A stretch of DNA of 64,000 nucleotides from Ulota crispa (lineage: Eukaryota > Streptophyta > Bryopsida > Orthotrichales > Orthotrichaceae), in NCBI GenBank assembly GCA_963920765.1, contig OY987245.1:374501-438500 (forward strand), written 5' to 3'. Numbering within the stretch: position 1 is the first letter of the stretch; every line of letters begins with the position of its first letter. The notes under the pieces are model-generated. The model saw nothing but the letters and a program-made list of their open reading frames with translations, was not told the DNA's origin and made no database searches. Positions 11,987 through 22,978 of this stretch are shown one piece after another. The position numbers and the translations under genes were made by a program.

Positions 11987-14334
11987 GTAAGAAAGATAAT
12001 TTCTACCCCCTTTGCTATAGAATTAACACAAGGAGGAAAAAATTGTTAGAAATTAAAGTGTAGGTTGTTGCTCCACCATGCTTTTTCTTCTTACCAAGCA
12101 CAATGTGTGCACCTATAGGTAGACCATGCTCATGAATACCCATGGTCACCTTTTTGGATTGGAACATTCTTTACAACTTGAAAGCCCCTATTGGAATTAG
12201 ATTGGTGGAAATTGGTGGAAATTGGTGGTAAATTGGTGGTGGACTCCTTGTATCTTCAAGAGCATTCTAGTTATGGTTCATTTTTTTTTCATTTATTTCC
12301 ACTATTGCTTTTCCTTATTAGACATGAATCAAGTCCTAATGTTTATTTATCTCTCATTCTAATCTCACAAAATACATAGTTTGATTTAGATTTAGTGACA
12401 AGTTACTAGATTCAATCGAAAGAGGAACCTATCTTTTTCTCTCCAACTCCACAATTTTACTATTGTATACATTGAAACAAATTAGAGAAAAACTTTAATA
12501 ATACATTGCAAACAAAATGAACATCAAAAGCAATTAATGTGCATTGCAAAGGTTGGCTCATCATTTAATGAAAAAAAACTCAATTTGATTATAGAATTTG
12601 AATTATTTAAAAATATATATATTGAACAATATAAATTTCATCTTTTTTAAAACATTCTTTATTGCAAACCATTCTTTGACCATAATGATGTTTTCGAATT
12701 GAAATTTTTCTTTGATCTTTCTCTAGAATTTTTTTTCTTCTACCATATTATTTACTCTTTTTTTGTCATTCCAATAGTACTAGCCTATGCATGATCATTT
12801 TCCTAAAATGACTGTTGCCTATTGTTTCAAAAATGTTACATATGATATTCCAAGTACAACAAACAATTACTCAAGGATGATCAATCTTAATGCTAAAGAT
12901 GCATGAAATTTCTTCCTCATTGATTAGAAATACATTTATTTGGAATGCTTATACCATTCAAGTACATATAAATAATGTTTAAATGGATATGGGCTTTTAA
13001 ATTTTGAAATGATCATCCACGTTCTTTTTGGAGATATACCCAAAACCCTTAGTGATCTTTGAATATTTTATCTAAACACCAAGAGATCATCAAACACTTT
13101 GCATTAACCACAAATATATGCATATTGCACATTTACATGAATAGTCCATATTTAGTTGAATGTGATTCACAAATTGTACAAAGCTAGATTTTATGTGTCC
13201 CATTAAAGTCAAGGTTTTCCCATGAGATACACCATAAAAAACAATCATCATAAATCGGAGAGAATATAGACTCATGATTGAAATACGACTACTTTATAAT
13301 TTTCTATCTCATAACCAGAGTCATTTCTCATAATTATCTAATACAATGAAAACTTTTCAACTTTGGAAACCACACACCAAAAGAACTTCCATTCTTATGT
13401 TAGTACCACTCAAACCATCAAAAATAATAACAAAATATTTCCTACATTGACGACCTTTAGAATGTTTACATTAAAAAAATATAAAAAATTCCCCTTTGCA
13501 ATGTATTCAAAAGATGAAATAATAAAATCAATGCTACGTGTAAGTAATCATAATTGTTACTGGGGAGGATAAATCACACAAAAAAAGATCATAAAAAAAA
13601 AGCTCATTCTAAACTTACTTGTATAAAATCCTTTGCTTGTAATAGTTATATCCTGTGTCTCAATCGGTTTCTAGGTCATTTCACGTGACATTTTTACAAG
13701 TCTTGGAGCATGAAGATTAATGCGTGCATACCTTTTACAACAAGGAATGTGTTGATCCTAATATTCTTTGGTCGTTTGATGTGTTGATTATTTCAAAACT
13801 TGCTTCTCTAGTCTTTTTGTTTTATTTTAAGGGTCCCATTATAGAATTTTAAAGGTAAGCTATCATTATTATCAAGTACATTTCCTAAAGTTCAAAATTA
13901 TAGACCTAGTCTATTGCCACACAACTGTGCTTCATCTTTTAAAAAGAAGTATTTTGTTCTTTCAAAAGTGCAGATTCATTTTTCAGAATACTAAATGAAA
14001 GTCATACACTTCATGCTGCATGTCCATAATTAGTTATCTTTACATTTGAAAATGAGTCATGAGTAGAAGAGTAAATAAATAAACAATTAAGATTTCAAAA
14101 TATTTTCATCAATTTTGGTTAAATATTGAGTGATAGGAAAAACAAGATGAAGAGAAAAATCAGTTTGCTGTAGAATGAAACAAATAGTTGAACCTTTTAA
14201 TCAAAACTATAAAAATGTTGAAGTAGGCAATTTGCATATCATGTTTTTTTTCCTACAAGTATCAAAAGTTGAGCTTAGAAGAGATAAAGGAAAAATTCAA
14301 ATATTAGTTTTGTGAATGAATATTGTGAACACCA
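11987..14334. other. Gene-free AT-rich DNA
   Basis: More than 2 kb of AT-rich sequence with scattered short frames only. I see no recognisable protein, RNA gene or repeat structure. Confidence 0.5.
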
Positions 14335-14440
14335 TATACATTAAATTGGGAAAATCAAATTCCCAAGTTGTACCCTAATGGTTAATCTAAGTTGGTCAAC
14401 TTAAACCCAAAATGTTACAAAATTCCCAATTTAATGAATA
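14335..14440. mobile_element. Short TA-flanked inverted repeat element
   Basis: The sequence TATACATTAAATTGGGAA at the left is matched by TTCCCAATTTAATGAATA at the right, giving a roughly 106-base element with TA at each edge. A related element with the same ATTCATTAAATTG terminus is at 15255-15391. Size and TA edges suggest a Stowaway-like MITE. Confidence 0.5.
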
Positions 14441-15254
14441 TGATCTTTGTGATTGTATGTAAATCAACTCTTTGCAACTTTCATTCAAATAATCCTAAAA
14501 CACTTTTTGTAAGTTAATCATGTATTGTACATATACATTTAGCAACCAAATCCATTATTTCTTTGATATTTTCTTGTAGAAAACAATCAAAATAATTAGC
14601 ATTGCTTTGATAATCTAACTTGGAAGCTGGAACCTAACATAATAGAGTTGCAACGTATTTCAAATAATTATAACAAATACCTCAAAAAAAGCTTGTTATA
14701 ATGTAATTGTAGAACAAGAGAAGTTACAGAAATAGTACCAGAAAGCAAATCAAAGAAGTGATTTCACTAAAGAGTATTCAAAAGTACAAAGGCCTACATT
14801 GAGCTTTACTTAGATTTGAAATCTAACTAGATGTTAAGACTGAATTAGTAAACGGAAATATATAAAGGTAGAAAAAAGGCCAATTTAATGCACATGTTAC
14901 ATCTCAAAAGTATCTCCTACAGCTGATTTTAATAACACAATATTTATTGTATATGATTATAAATATATATATTTTTGTATCAGTGTACTCAACTTGACAA
15001 AATCTTCACAATTAACAAGTTGTTTTTTGAAGAAGTTTTTTTAATTTAAGAGTTTAATTCAAATACCAACATTTATGTATTAAATACAAGTCTTTCTTAC
15101 CCATTGTATCAACATGGTTGTGCCTCTTATGCATCCCCACCATTCATGCATTCCCTACCATTCATGCTATAAAAATTTCCATGAAATTTGTATTCTACTC
15201 TATTTTTAAGTGAACATCCAAATTTGACTTTAGTTAAACTTGTACTCAATGCAC

Positions 15255-15391
15255 TATTCATTAAATTGAAAAAAAAAAAGACATTTTGGGACATTTGAAT
15301 TTTAAGTCTTTTAAAGAGTATTCAATGAATTCTATTTAAAAAATTTAAAATCCAAAAACCAAAATGTCACTTGTTCCCAATTTAATGAATA
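15255..15391. mobile_element. Short TA-flanked inverted repeat element, second copy
   Basis: Left TATTCATTAAATTG pairs with right CAATTTAATGAATA, and the arms extend inward over AGACATTTTG/CAAAATGTC. It is the same terminal family as 14335-14440. It has no coding capacity. Confidence 0.5.
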
Positions 15392-16579
15392 AGGAGTAGT
15401 ATTCCATATTTACACAAAACTTGTCTTTAACCAATCAAGTGTAGGTTTATGATCTTGGACAAAATATGATCGCATTTGATTATAAATATAAGATTGTTTC
15501 CATTCTGTATACGTTAACGATAAGAATTTTACAAAATAAATGATTATAATGTTTCTTTTGCTCAAAATTGATTGTTGTATATATTTGCTAAGAAGACATT
15601 ACACAATCAAAATTATGGCTACTCAACACTACAAGGTTTTTGATTAGTTTTTTTGGTCTTGTGGTGTTCATGGTTATAGAAATCAATCACTAACTACAAA
15701 ATTTGGAATTGTATTTTCTTAGTGAGATGCTTTAGGGAATGCAAATTCCCATGCAAAATACACTATGACAATCCATGTTGGAATCTTATAAATTCATTTT
15801 TAAATAAATTTTTGAATCTCTAGTGTTTGCACTACTTACTATCAGTACTCATAGCCTTTTGCTCAAACTTCAACGAAGCACATTGTTCATTGACTTCAAT
15901 GCTCACAAACCACTGTTTATTCAACATGATTGTTCTAATTTGAACTTATCATCATTTGTTACAAACTATCTAGCTAATATTGGGAGAATCAATCTTTGAA
16001 ATTCAATTACCCTTCTAAAGGACATGGATGTTTAATTTTAATTTTTGGCAATGTAACTTCTCCCCTAAATGTCTACTTTTCTGTTGTAATGAAAAAAACA
16101 CCTATATTATATTTATTTTTAATCTAAAATATTATTAACTACCTTTCAAATATTTACGTCTTACAGTAGTTCTCCTCCCTCCATCAAGAAATCAATGTAG
16201 AAATGAGCAAGATGTCATTCAAGTAATATCTAGAGGTGCCTAAGAACATGTTATGATGCAACAAAGGTGGCTACAAGGCCTCAACATTAACCTTATTGTC
16301 TATGAGCCACCACAACTTGTTATAGCTCCATGCAAGTTTAAGAAGAGAAGTTTTACATTACTCATAGTATAGTGCATGACACTTATAATCAACAATTATT
16401 GGCCAAACCAAAACTACTAAAACACAACACAAATATCCATTAGCTCAAAAGTAATTCCACCACCCAAGGAGGACAAATCCTAGCTAAACTTCATCTTGGT
16501 GGACTCAAATTTTTTATAACTTTTTTTTTGACAAAGCCTTAGGCTAACCACTTGAATTAGGAGTTGTTGATTATTGTTA
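15392..16579. other. Gene-free AT-rich DNA
   Basis: I see no coding region, RNA gene or repeat with definable ends here. Confidence 0.5.
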
Positions 16580-17475
16580 CACTAGTAGAAAATTCAGCAC
16601 AAAATCAACAAAATTTCAACCAAAAACTATTGATTTTTTCTGTGAATTTGGTCAAGTTGATTTGGGTACTTTTCTGTTAATTTTCTGTTGATTATTTACA
16701 GTTTTCTATTAATTTGTTGTTGATTTCTATTACGTATTTTATGTTGTTCAATTCTATTTCTTTTCATTTTTAAATTATTTTTTCATAGAATTTGTTATTA
16801 TTTTACGAAAATGTGAACTTTTTAGGGGGATGGGCAGCTGCCTGAACTGTCGGGTAGCTGCCCAAACTCCCGGGCAGCTACCGGTAGCGGGGTTTGAACA
16901 CTCCACCTCTCCTCTCACACTCCACAACCTTAGCACATTCTCAAAACCACTAAAGAATGTGCAAATGCACATGCACACATTGGTATCTTGATTCTATTTG
17001 TACATTAAATGTTCTTGTCTTTAGTAATCCAGTAGACTTTGGAGGCTATTTCCGCCCATTAAAGAACTTTTTTTCAAAAAACTTAGAACTAAAAAAAGTT
17101 GGTAAATGTGTTTTACTTTCACCTCCAACAATTATTTTTGGATTTCAATCTTTTTATCAAAAGTTATGAGCTAAAATCAGAGAAGGTGTTTAGAAATTTT
17201 AAATAAATTGTTTATTTCCATCCTTTTGATTTTGTTTATAAATTTTTTTTGGAATTCACAAATCTCATAAGGATTGTTGCAGGCAAAGGTTGGATTCATT
17301 AATAAATATTATTTAGTGTTAGTTTTTTTGTAAAAAGAACTTTTTTTTGTTAAAATAGCCTCCATAGTTTGATAGCTTCAAATAACATGAAGTTGTGAAA
17401 AGTTACAAAATTAAATCCTTGCAATTATAAAATCAAAATTCTATTGACTTTTGAATAGTTTTGGATATTTTGTAA

Positions 17476-17887
17476 GGGCATTAATATGTGAACCACACCC
17501 TTTGAACTACTGTACCACACCCCCAAGGTAAATTTTAGATTTCTACCATCAAAAATTTGAGTTTGAGAATTTTGAATTCAAATTTGGACTTAGAGACCAT
17601 GGTATTGTCTAGGACCATAAAAAAAGTTGCAATTCAACAACACCCAATGAAAAAGCTTATCTTTTTTTACAAACAAAAATAAAATTAACAATTTTCTCCC
17701 TAACTAAACTTTTTCATTGGGTGTTGTTGAATTGCAACTTCTTTTATGGTTCTAGACAATACCATGGTCTCTAAGTCCAAATCTGAATTCAAAATTTTCA
17801 AATTCAGCCTTTTGATGGTAGAAATCTAAAATTTACCCCGTGGTGCGGTATAGTAATTGGAAGGGTGTGGTACACATATCAATTCCC
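17476..17887. mobile_element. Nested foldback element, 412 bp, MULE-like
   Basis: Two arms of about 180 bases are inverted copies around a 50-base spacer. The outer ends read GGGCATTAATATGTG and, in complement, GGGAATTGATATGTG; both then run into ACCACACCC. The flanking 9-mers ATTTTGTAA and ATCTTTTAA match at 7 of 9. It lies wholly inside the CACTA element. RNA from it would form a long hairpin. Confidence 0.7.
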
Positions 17888-18569
17888 ATCTTTTAAAGCT
17901 TATAAAAACATTTTATAAGATTGTTTTTTTTTAATTCATTTGGTTAGTAATAGAAGGAAAATTACTAAAAATACCCTTTAAGTCTTTCAAAATATCAAGT
18001 TTACGCCAAAAATATGTGAAACATAAAAAATAGTCCTTATTTTTTGTAGGAATATCAATTATACTCCTATTATTTTGGAAAATTAATAAAAAACTCTTCT
18101 ATTTTGAAATGTTAAATATATCCTTGTGTTATTTGAAATGTAAAAATCACCTCTGATTTCTTGTAAGAATTTGCATTAAACTATACACTTAGTTATCATG
18201 TAACACAAAGATATTTTTGGTACTTTTAATCCTGAAGGGACATATATGATTTCTTCAAAGAATTGAGGAGCATGTTTTATATTTGTTTGTAAAGAAATTT
18301 TGGTATTTAAAACAACAAAATGTTGTACTTTTTATATAAAATTTTGTTGAATTAGTGAAGTTGTGTCCAAAAGTATCTAGATCAACAAAAACCTGTTGAG
18401 TTTTTTGTTATTATGGTCATGTGTTTACTTGACTTTAAAGGCTGCTAATTTTAAATCTTACCAAATTGTGAAAAGTAAAGAAAATAAAACCAGTCAATGT
18501 ACACTCAAACTTCTAAAAGATTCTTTTTTTTTGAAAACTTCTTTTATTTTTTAAAACTTCAAAAAAATT

Positions 18570-19260
18570 TAATGAGGTCCAAAAAGATTTTAGAAAGATT
18601 TCAAAAACAAACCTACACTATTGTGATAGTCTTTTTGAAAGTATTTTGATGATTTACAAAAAGATTCCTAAAGGACTCTACTTCAGTCTAAGAGATTCTA
18701 TTTCTATAAGTATTTTGAAGTACTTTAACAAATTCCATAAAGATTTTAAAAAGATTCTCAAAGATTCCAAAAAGGTTCTTGAAAATTCTTAGAGATTTTC
18801 AAAGATTTTTTGAATTTCAAAAAAGATTCTCAAAAGATTCCCAAAGATTCTCAAAGATTCTCAATTGTTCTCAAACATTCTCAAAGATTCCAAAAAAACT
18901 TGAAAAGATTCCCAAAGATTCCAAAAGATTTTCAAAGATTCCTAAAAGATTCTCAAACATTCTCAAAGATTCCAAAAAAACTTGAAAAGATTTCAAAAGA
19001 TTCTCAAAGATTCTCAATAATTCTCAAAGATTCTTAATTGTTCTCAAACATTCTCAAAGATTCCAAAAAAACTTGAAAAGATTCCCAAAGATTCTCAAAG
19101 ATTCCAAAAAGATTCTCAAAGATTCTCAATGATTCTAAAATCTCGAAAAGATTCTTAAATATTCTTAAAAATCATGAAAAGATTCTCAATGATTTCCAAA
19201 AGATTCTTGAAGATTCTTAAAGATTCACAAAAAGTTCCCAAAAGATCTTCAAAAGATTCC
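18570..19260. repeat. AAAGATTC-type tandem array inside the CACTA element
   Basis: About 690 bases consist of variants of TCTCAAAGATTC and CCAAAAAGATTC, with a longer block (TTGTTCTCAAACATTC then CCAAAAAAACTTGAAAAG) recurring 173 bases apart at 18865 and 19038, and a related block at 18950. Two overlapping frames stay open (18779-19037) only because the repeat lacks stops; they are not genes. Confidence 0.85.
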
Positions 19261-19802
19261 AAAATTTCTGTTGATTTAGATAATGGTGTCCAAATCAACA
19301 GAACGTATTTAGTTTTTTACAAAATTCTGTTAAATTAGTTAATTAGCGTGGGCAAGTGCCCAAATCAACAAGAAACTGTTGATTTTCTATTGTTTTGGAA
19401 GGAGTTTTCTACTAGTGTTAATGCCAAAGAGGGGAGTTGCAAGCAGTTTATACTAAGAGCAAACTGTTTTGCAATCTTGCTTCAACCTTGCAACCAAATG
19501 CTAAATTTGCAAAGCAGCTATGTTTGTAGTATGCCTTTTTCTACAACGAAAACATGTTTCTTTTATTTCATCTCATGATATTGTTTTCTAAATTAATACA
19601 TTGTTTGGTTGGTTGGAGTTAAGGGCTTTGTTGCGAATTCAAATTCTTTTTGAATGTATGCTCATGAGTTAGATGTTTGGCATTTTTCATGTTGGATTGT
19701 TGTATGATCAATGTTTCAATGTCTGTAACAAAATGGTCATTTTCTTCTTCATACATTGGTGCACTTGCTAAGTTTTCATTTGTCTATCACAAACTCTTGC
19801 AG

Positions 19803-20646
19803 ATTACATGGAGCACATGGCAAATGCATTATCAACTGAATTTGTGGCAAATATGGTATCAGATGACCTAATTACTTCTTTAGTAAAGGATTGCATGGAT
19901 GTTTTAGAGTCTTACGTGGGGGAAGAAGAATTTTGTTTGCAAAAGCAAAGCAACATTGTTCATGGATTGAGAACATGCACATTTGTCCCAAGGCTCTATT
20001 TAACATGATTATTATTTAGAGCAAGATTTGGATAGCATAAATGAATGCACAAAATGGATGGCACAAATGGACATGTCCATCCATTCTTGAATATTAGGGT
20101 GTTTTCAGGGCTTTTGACCTAAAAAATGAAAAACAAAATTATTATTCTTCATTTTTATTATGTGATATTGCATTAATTTCTTATTTTGACTTCATGTTGG
20201 TAACAATGAGTATCACCATCATGTACAAAGAAAGTTTTTTTATCATTTTTTTATCATTTTTTGCAGTCAACTATGAGTTGACTACATTGGATAGATACAA
20301 GCTCAATCAAGCACTTTGGACAAACAAGCAAGTCAACAAATGGGCGGTCCAATGTGACAAGGTTTTTATTATTCTAAATGCATGTCCTTTGACTTATCAA
20401 TGAAATAAATATAGCTACTAATGCTGCAATTTCTATTTTTAAGTAATTCCAAAAGAATGGTTTAGTTTTAATTATTTGTACAATGTGTGTTTAGTTCATT
20501 ATGCCTTCTTTAATCATTTGATTACCTTAATTCTTGCAGTGATGCTTCTTTTTGTTTTTATTTTAATTTTTCTAAGTGTATTTGCTTTTATCTTGTTTTT
20601 TATGGCTTTGCAGCTTGGTATTGCCCTTGATTTTCAAATATTCTAA
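19803..20646 (+). pseudogene. Possible exons of an unrecognised gene or gene relic
   Basis: Three segments look exon-like. The first (from 19803, after TTGCAG) gives an acidic open stretch containing ANALSTEFVANMVSDDL and CMDVLESYVGEEEF. The second (20267-20361) is bounded by TTTGCAG and a GT, and gives TTLDRYKLNQALWTNKQ. The third (20614-20646), after TTTGCAG, gives LGIALDFQIF then a stop. Segments two and three join in frame. I could not find a convincing donor for segment one, nor any upstream exon, and I do not recognise the protein. The CACTA element ends only 385 bases upstream, so an upstream part may have been displaced. Confidence 0.25.
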
Positions 20647-21104
20647 TCACCATTATGGCAATAGATTAAGTTGACAATTTTTCTATTCAGTTCTCAATTC
20701 ATATTTCCTTATCAATTTACATCTTGCCTTTCAAAAATGTGCATATTTGCATATTGTAGGTTTTTTACATTCATTTTAACTAAGTTTACTACACGATTTT
20801 AGGTCTCCTTTCACACGGTTTTAGGAAAACTTTCCTCAAAAATCTAGGCTCATGACTCACAGCTCACAAAATAGCATTTCCCAAAATGGAGGTTTGGGAG
20901 TCCCATATCTATTTGCAAACTAAAACTTCTCATAACTTTCATCTCATCAATCAAAATTGAATGATTCAAAGCTTCCCACATACATAAAAATCTAAAGAAC
21001 CAATTTCAATTTTTATTTAAAAAAATACAAACTTTTTTTTTGGGCTGCTTGCTTCTCCCTTGTTTTTTAGTTATTCATGCATAACTTATTAACTTCTTTA
21101 ATAA

Positions 21105-21261
21105 ATGTTGGAATGAAGAAAAAATTAGATGCCCACACAAATGTTTGAATTCCCCACCTTCAATAAAAATTTCAAAAAATCACATAAAGTAATTTAGCTA
21201 TAGGTACATGCCTAAAACTCCACTGGGCCCCTGAGGGACCACTTGGGCCTTTAGGGGTTAA
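21105..21261. mobile_element. Right end of a TTAA-family element
   Basis: The sequence ends CTTGGGCCTTTAGGGGTTAA and its last 155 bases are homologous to 48260-48426 (shared TTGGAATGAA, CCCACCTTCAATAAAA and TTTCAAAAAATCA blocks). No left end was found, so the copy is truncated or its other end has decayed. Confidence 0.55.
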
Positions 21262-21529
21262 AATGATTTACTGTTGACTTTTGTTGTTTAAATATCCTTA
21301 GCTGGATTTGAACCATGTCAAGTTCCTCCATCTTGGGACCAAATATTCAATCTTCAAAAAATGTTTGGATTATAAATTGAAAGTCCACACATTGTTTGGA
21401 GTCTAGTTAGTACACAAGTTGGAAGTCAAGACTTGGGCTTTCAAAATTAATATTTACACTTGAGCGCCATGTGTCTTCTAATGATTGGCGCACCAAGTGC
21501 TCCTCTTACCCCATCTATCATCACCCATT

Positions 21530-21596
21530 CACCCACTCATCCTCTTACGTACTCACGCACTCACCCACTCATCCTCTCACGTACTCACGCACTCAC
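21530..21596. repeat. Two-copy 32-bp tandem repeat
   Basis: A CACCCACTCATCCTCT..ACGTACTCACG unit recurs 32 bases apart, one change between copies. It is a CA/CT-rich simple repeat without coding meaning. Confidence 0.8.
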
Positions 21597-22540
21597 CTAT
21601 TCACCTACCTAGCCACCTCACTTTTATTTCTTGCTTTTTAAAATTTTTGAAATTTAGCATTGTGTAGCTGCTTGTGAGAGTGAGGTAAATTTTAGGTTTG
21701 GCAAGATTTTGATAGACTCTACCCTCATTTGGACATTTAGGAGGTGATGATGTTCTTTTCACATGTTCAAAAAACATTTGCTTTATATGCAGAAGGTATG
21801 AAAATTTCCTTACCATGGAAAAGTTCATAGGTTGATTTCCTACAATTTCAAATTTCATTTGGCTCATTTCCTCATTTACAAGTGCAAGTCCGGCTAAATT
21901 TCCTAAAGATGAAATTGTAACTTGACTGATTTCCTAAAGCCATGTTTGTATGGTTGGAAGCAAATCCACCAACTTTCATTTTATTTTGGCAATCCGGTTG
22001 ACTTGTAACTAAAAGTCGATTCTCCCCTGACTAAGGTAGAAGCATCCAAATGTGACACTTAGCTCAAATGTGGTAATTTGGAGGGTCTTTTGAGAATGTA
22101 ATGAGATGTGCTTGTTAGGAATGGATATAGATTCAAACAAAATTGTTTTTAGAATTTTTTGAGATACTATGAATAAATTATGAATTGTTGGAGGTAACTC
22201 CTTAGATTTACCTATTGTGAACACTAGACCCCTAAAAAAGAGACAACGACAAGGCCATATCATGACAACAAAAAGAGCATGTCACACCCAATCAAAAACT
22301 ACCACCTACACAATTTCTATTCCCTTATATCAACTTGCACATTTAATTTGGATGTATTTGTGTCTTGTTTGAATATTTTGTGTCTACTTTAGGTTTAATT
22401 TTAGATGTTACAGAAGAGCTAGTGTTGCCATTGGGTGCTCCTACCTTATGCCCGGAACCCAGGGTCTCGCGCAGTTGAGACTTGAGAGGTCAACTTGTTC
22501 ATGTTCATTTTGCACTTGGGGTGGTGACAAAGGTAAGTTA
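21597..22540. other. Gene-free DNA before the first gene island
   Basis: AT-rich sequence with no gene I can support. GC content rises from about 22400 toward the kelch gene. Confidence 0.5.
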
Positions 22541-22978
22541 ACTTAGAAAAGTTTCGTGATCTGGTCGTGCCTCACTTTGCACCATTTTGGCACAACTCCG
22601 GCACGGCAGGCTTTCAGGCTCAGGGAGGCAGGGTGCCCGCCCCGCCTTCTTCGAGAGCCCTGCCCAGCGCACGCACACAAGCTCCGACCGTCTCTGCACC
22701 TCGCCTGCCTTTCTGTTTCTTGTATGCCGTCATGTTCCTTGGGTTCGTCCCTGTTGCGCAGCTTGCATTTGTGCTCGCACGCTTACGCCCCATCCTCCTC
22801 TTTCCCTCTCTCGCACTGGGTTTGCCTCTCGCCAGTCCTTTCGTCCGATGAGGTGATGCTCTAGGATTCCTGCAGGAGGCCTTTCGTCCGAAGTGGTCGC
22901 CCTCGTAGGCCCCGACGTGCGAGATTCGGACTTGTGGGGCTTCGCGACTTGTTCCGTTGTGCTGCCCCTGTACCGAAG
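22541..22978 (+). promoter_or_regulatory. GC-rich promoter/5' leader region of the kelch gene
   Basis: A sharp rise in GC marks this interval. Overlapping frames are open on both strands (22556-22864 plus, 22620-23027 minus) because stops are scarce in GC-rich DNA; none continues into a supported exon. I see no obvious TATA box. It most likely holds the promoter and leader of the gene starting at 22979. Confidence 0.4.

Larger units (their letters stand above)
16580..19417. mobile_element. Non-autonomous CACTA element, 2.84 kb, with TTA duplication
   Basis: The left end reads CACTAGTAGAAAATTC and the right end reads TTTTCTACTAGTG, giving inverted termini beginning CACTA. TTA lies directly outside both (16577-16579 and 19418-19420), the 3-bp duplication of CACTA (En/Spm) transposons. 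Both subterminal regions are rich in repeats of a CTGTTGATTT/AAATCAACAG motif, as expected for transposase-binding subterminal repeats in this class. There is no transposase frame. The interior is made up of a GC-rich patch with three GGGCAGCTGCC-like repeats (16826-16890), a nested foldback element (17476-17887) and a long AAAGATTC array (18570-19260). Confidence 0.85.

Noticed and set aside
16870-16900. GGGGTTTGAAC resembling a tRNA T-arm
   Set aside because: No cloverleaf can be drawn with the flanks; it sits in a GC-rich repeat patch inside the CACTA element.
18779-19037. Two overlapping frames with repeated FSKIPKD-like motifs
   Set aside because: They are a by-product of the stop-free AAAGATTC array.
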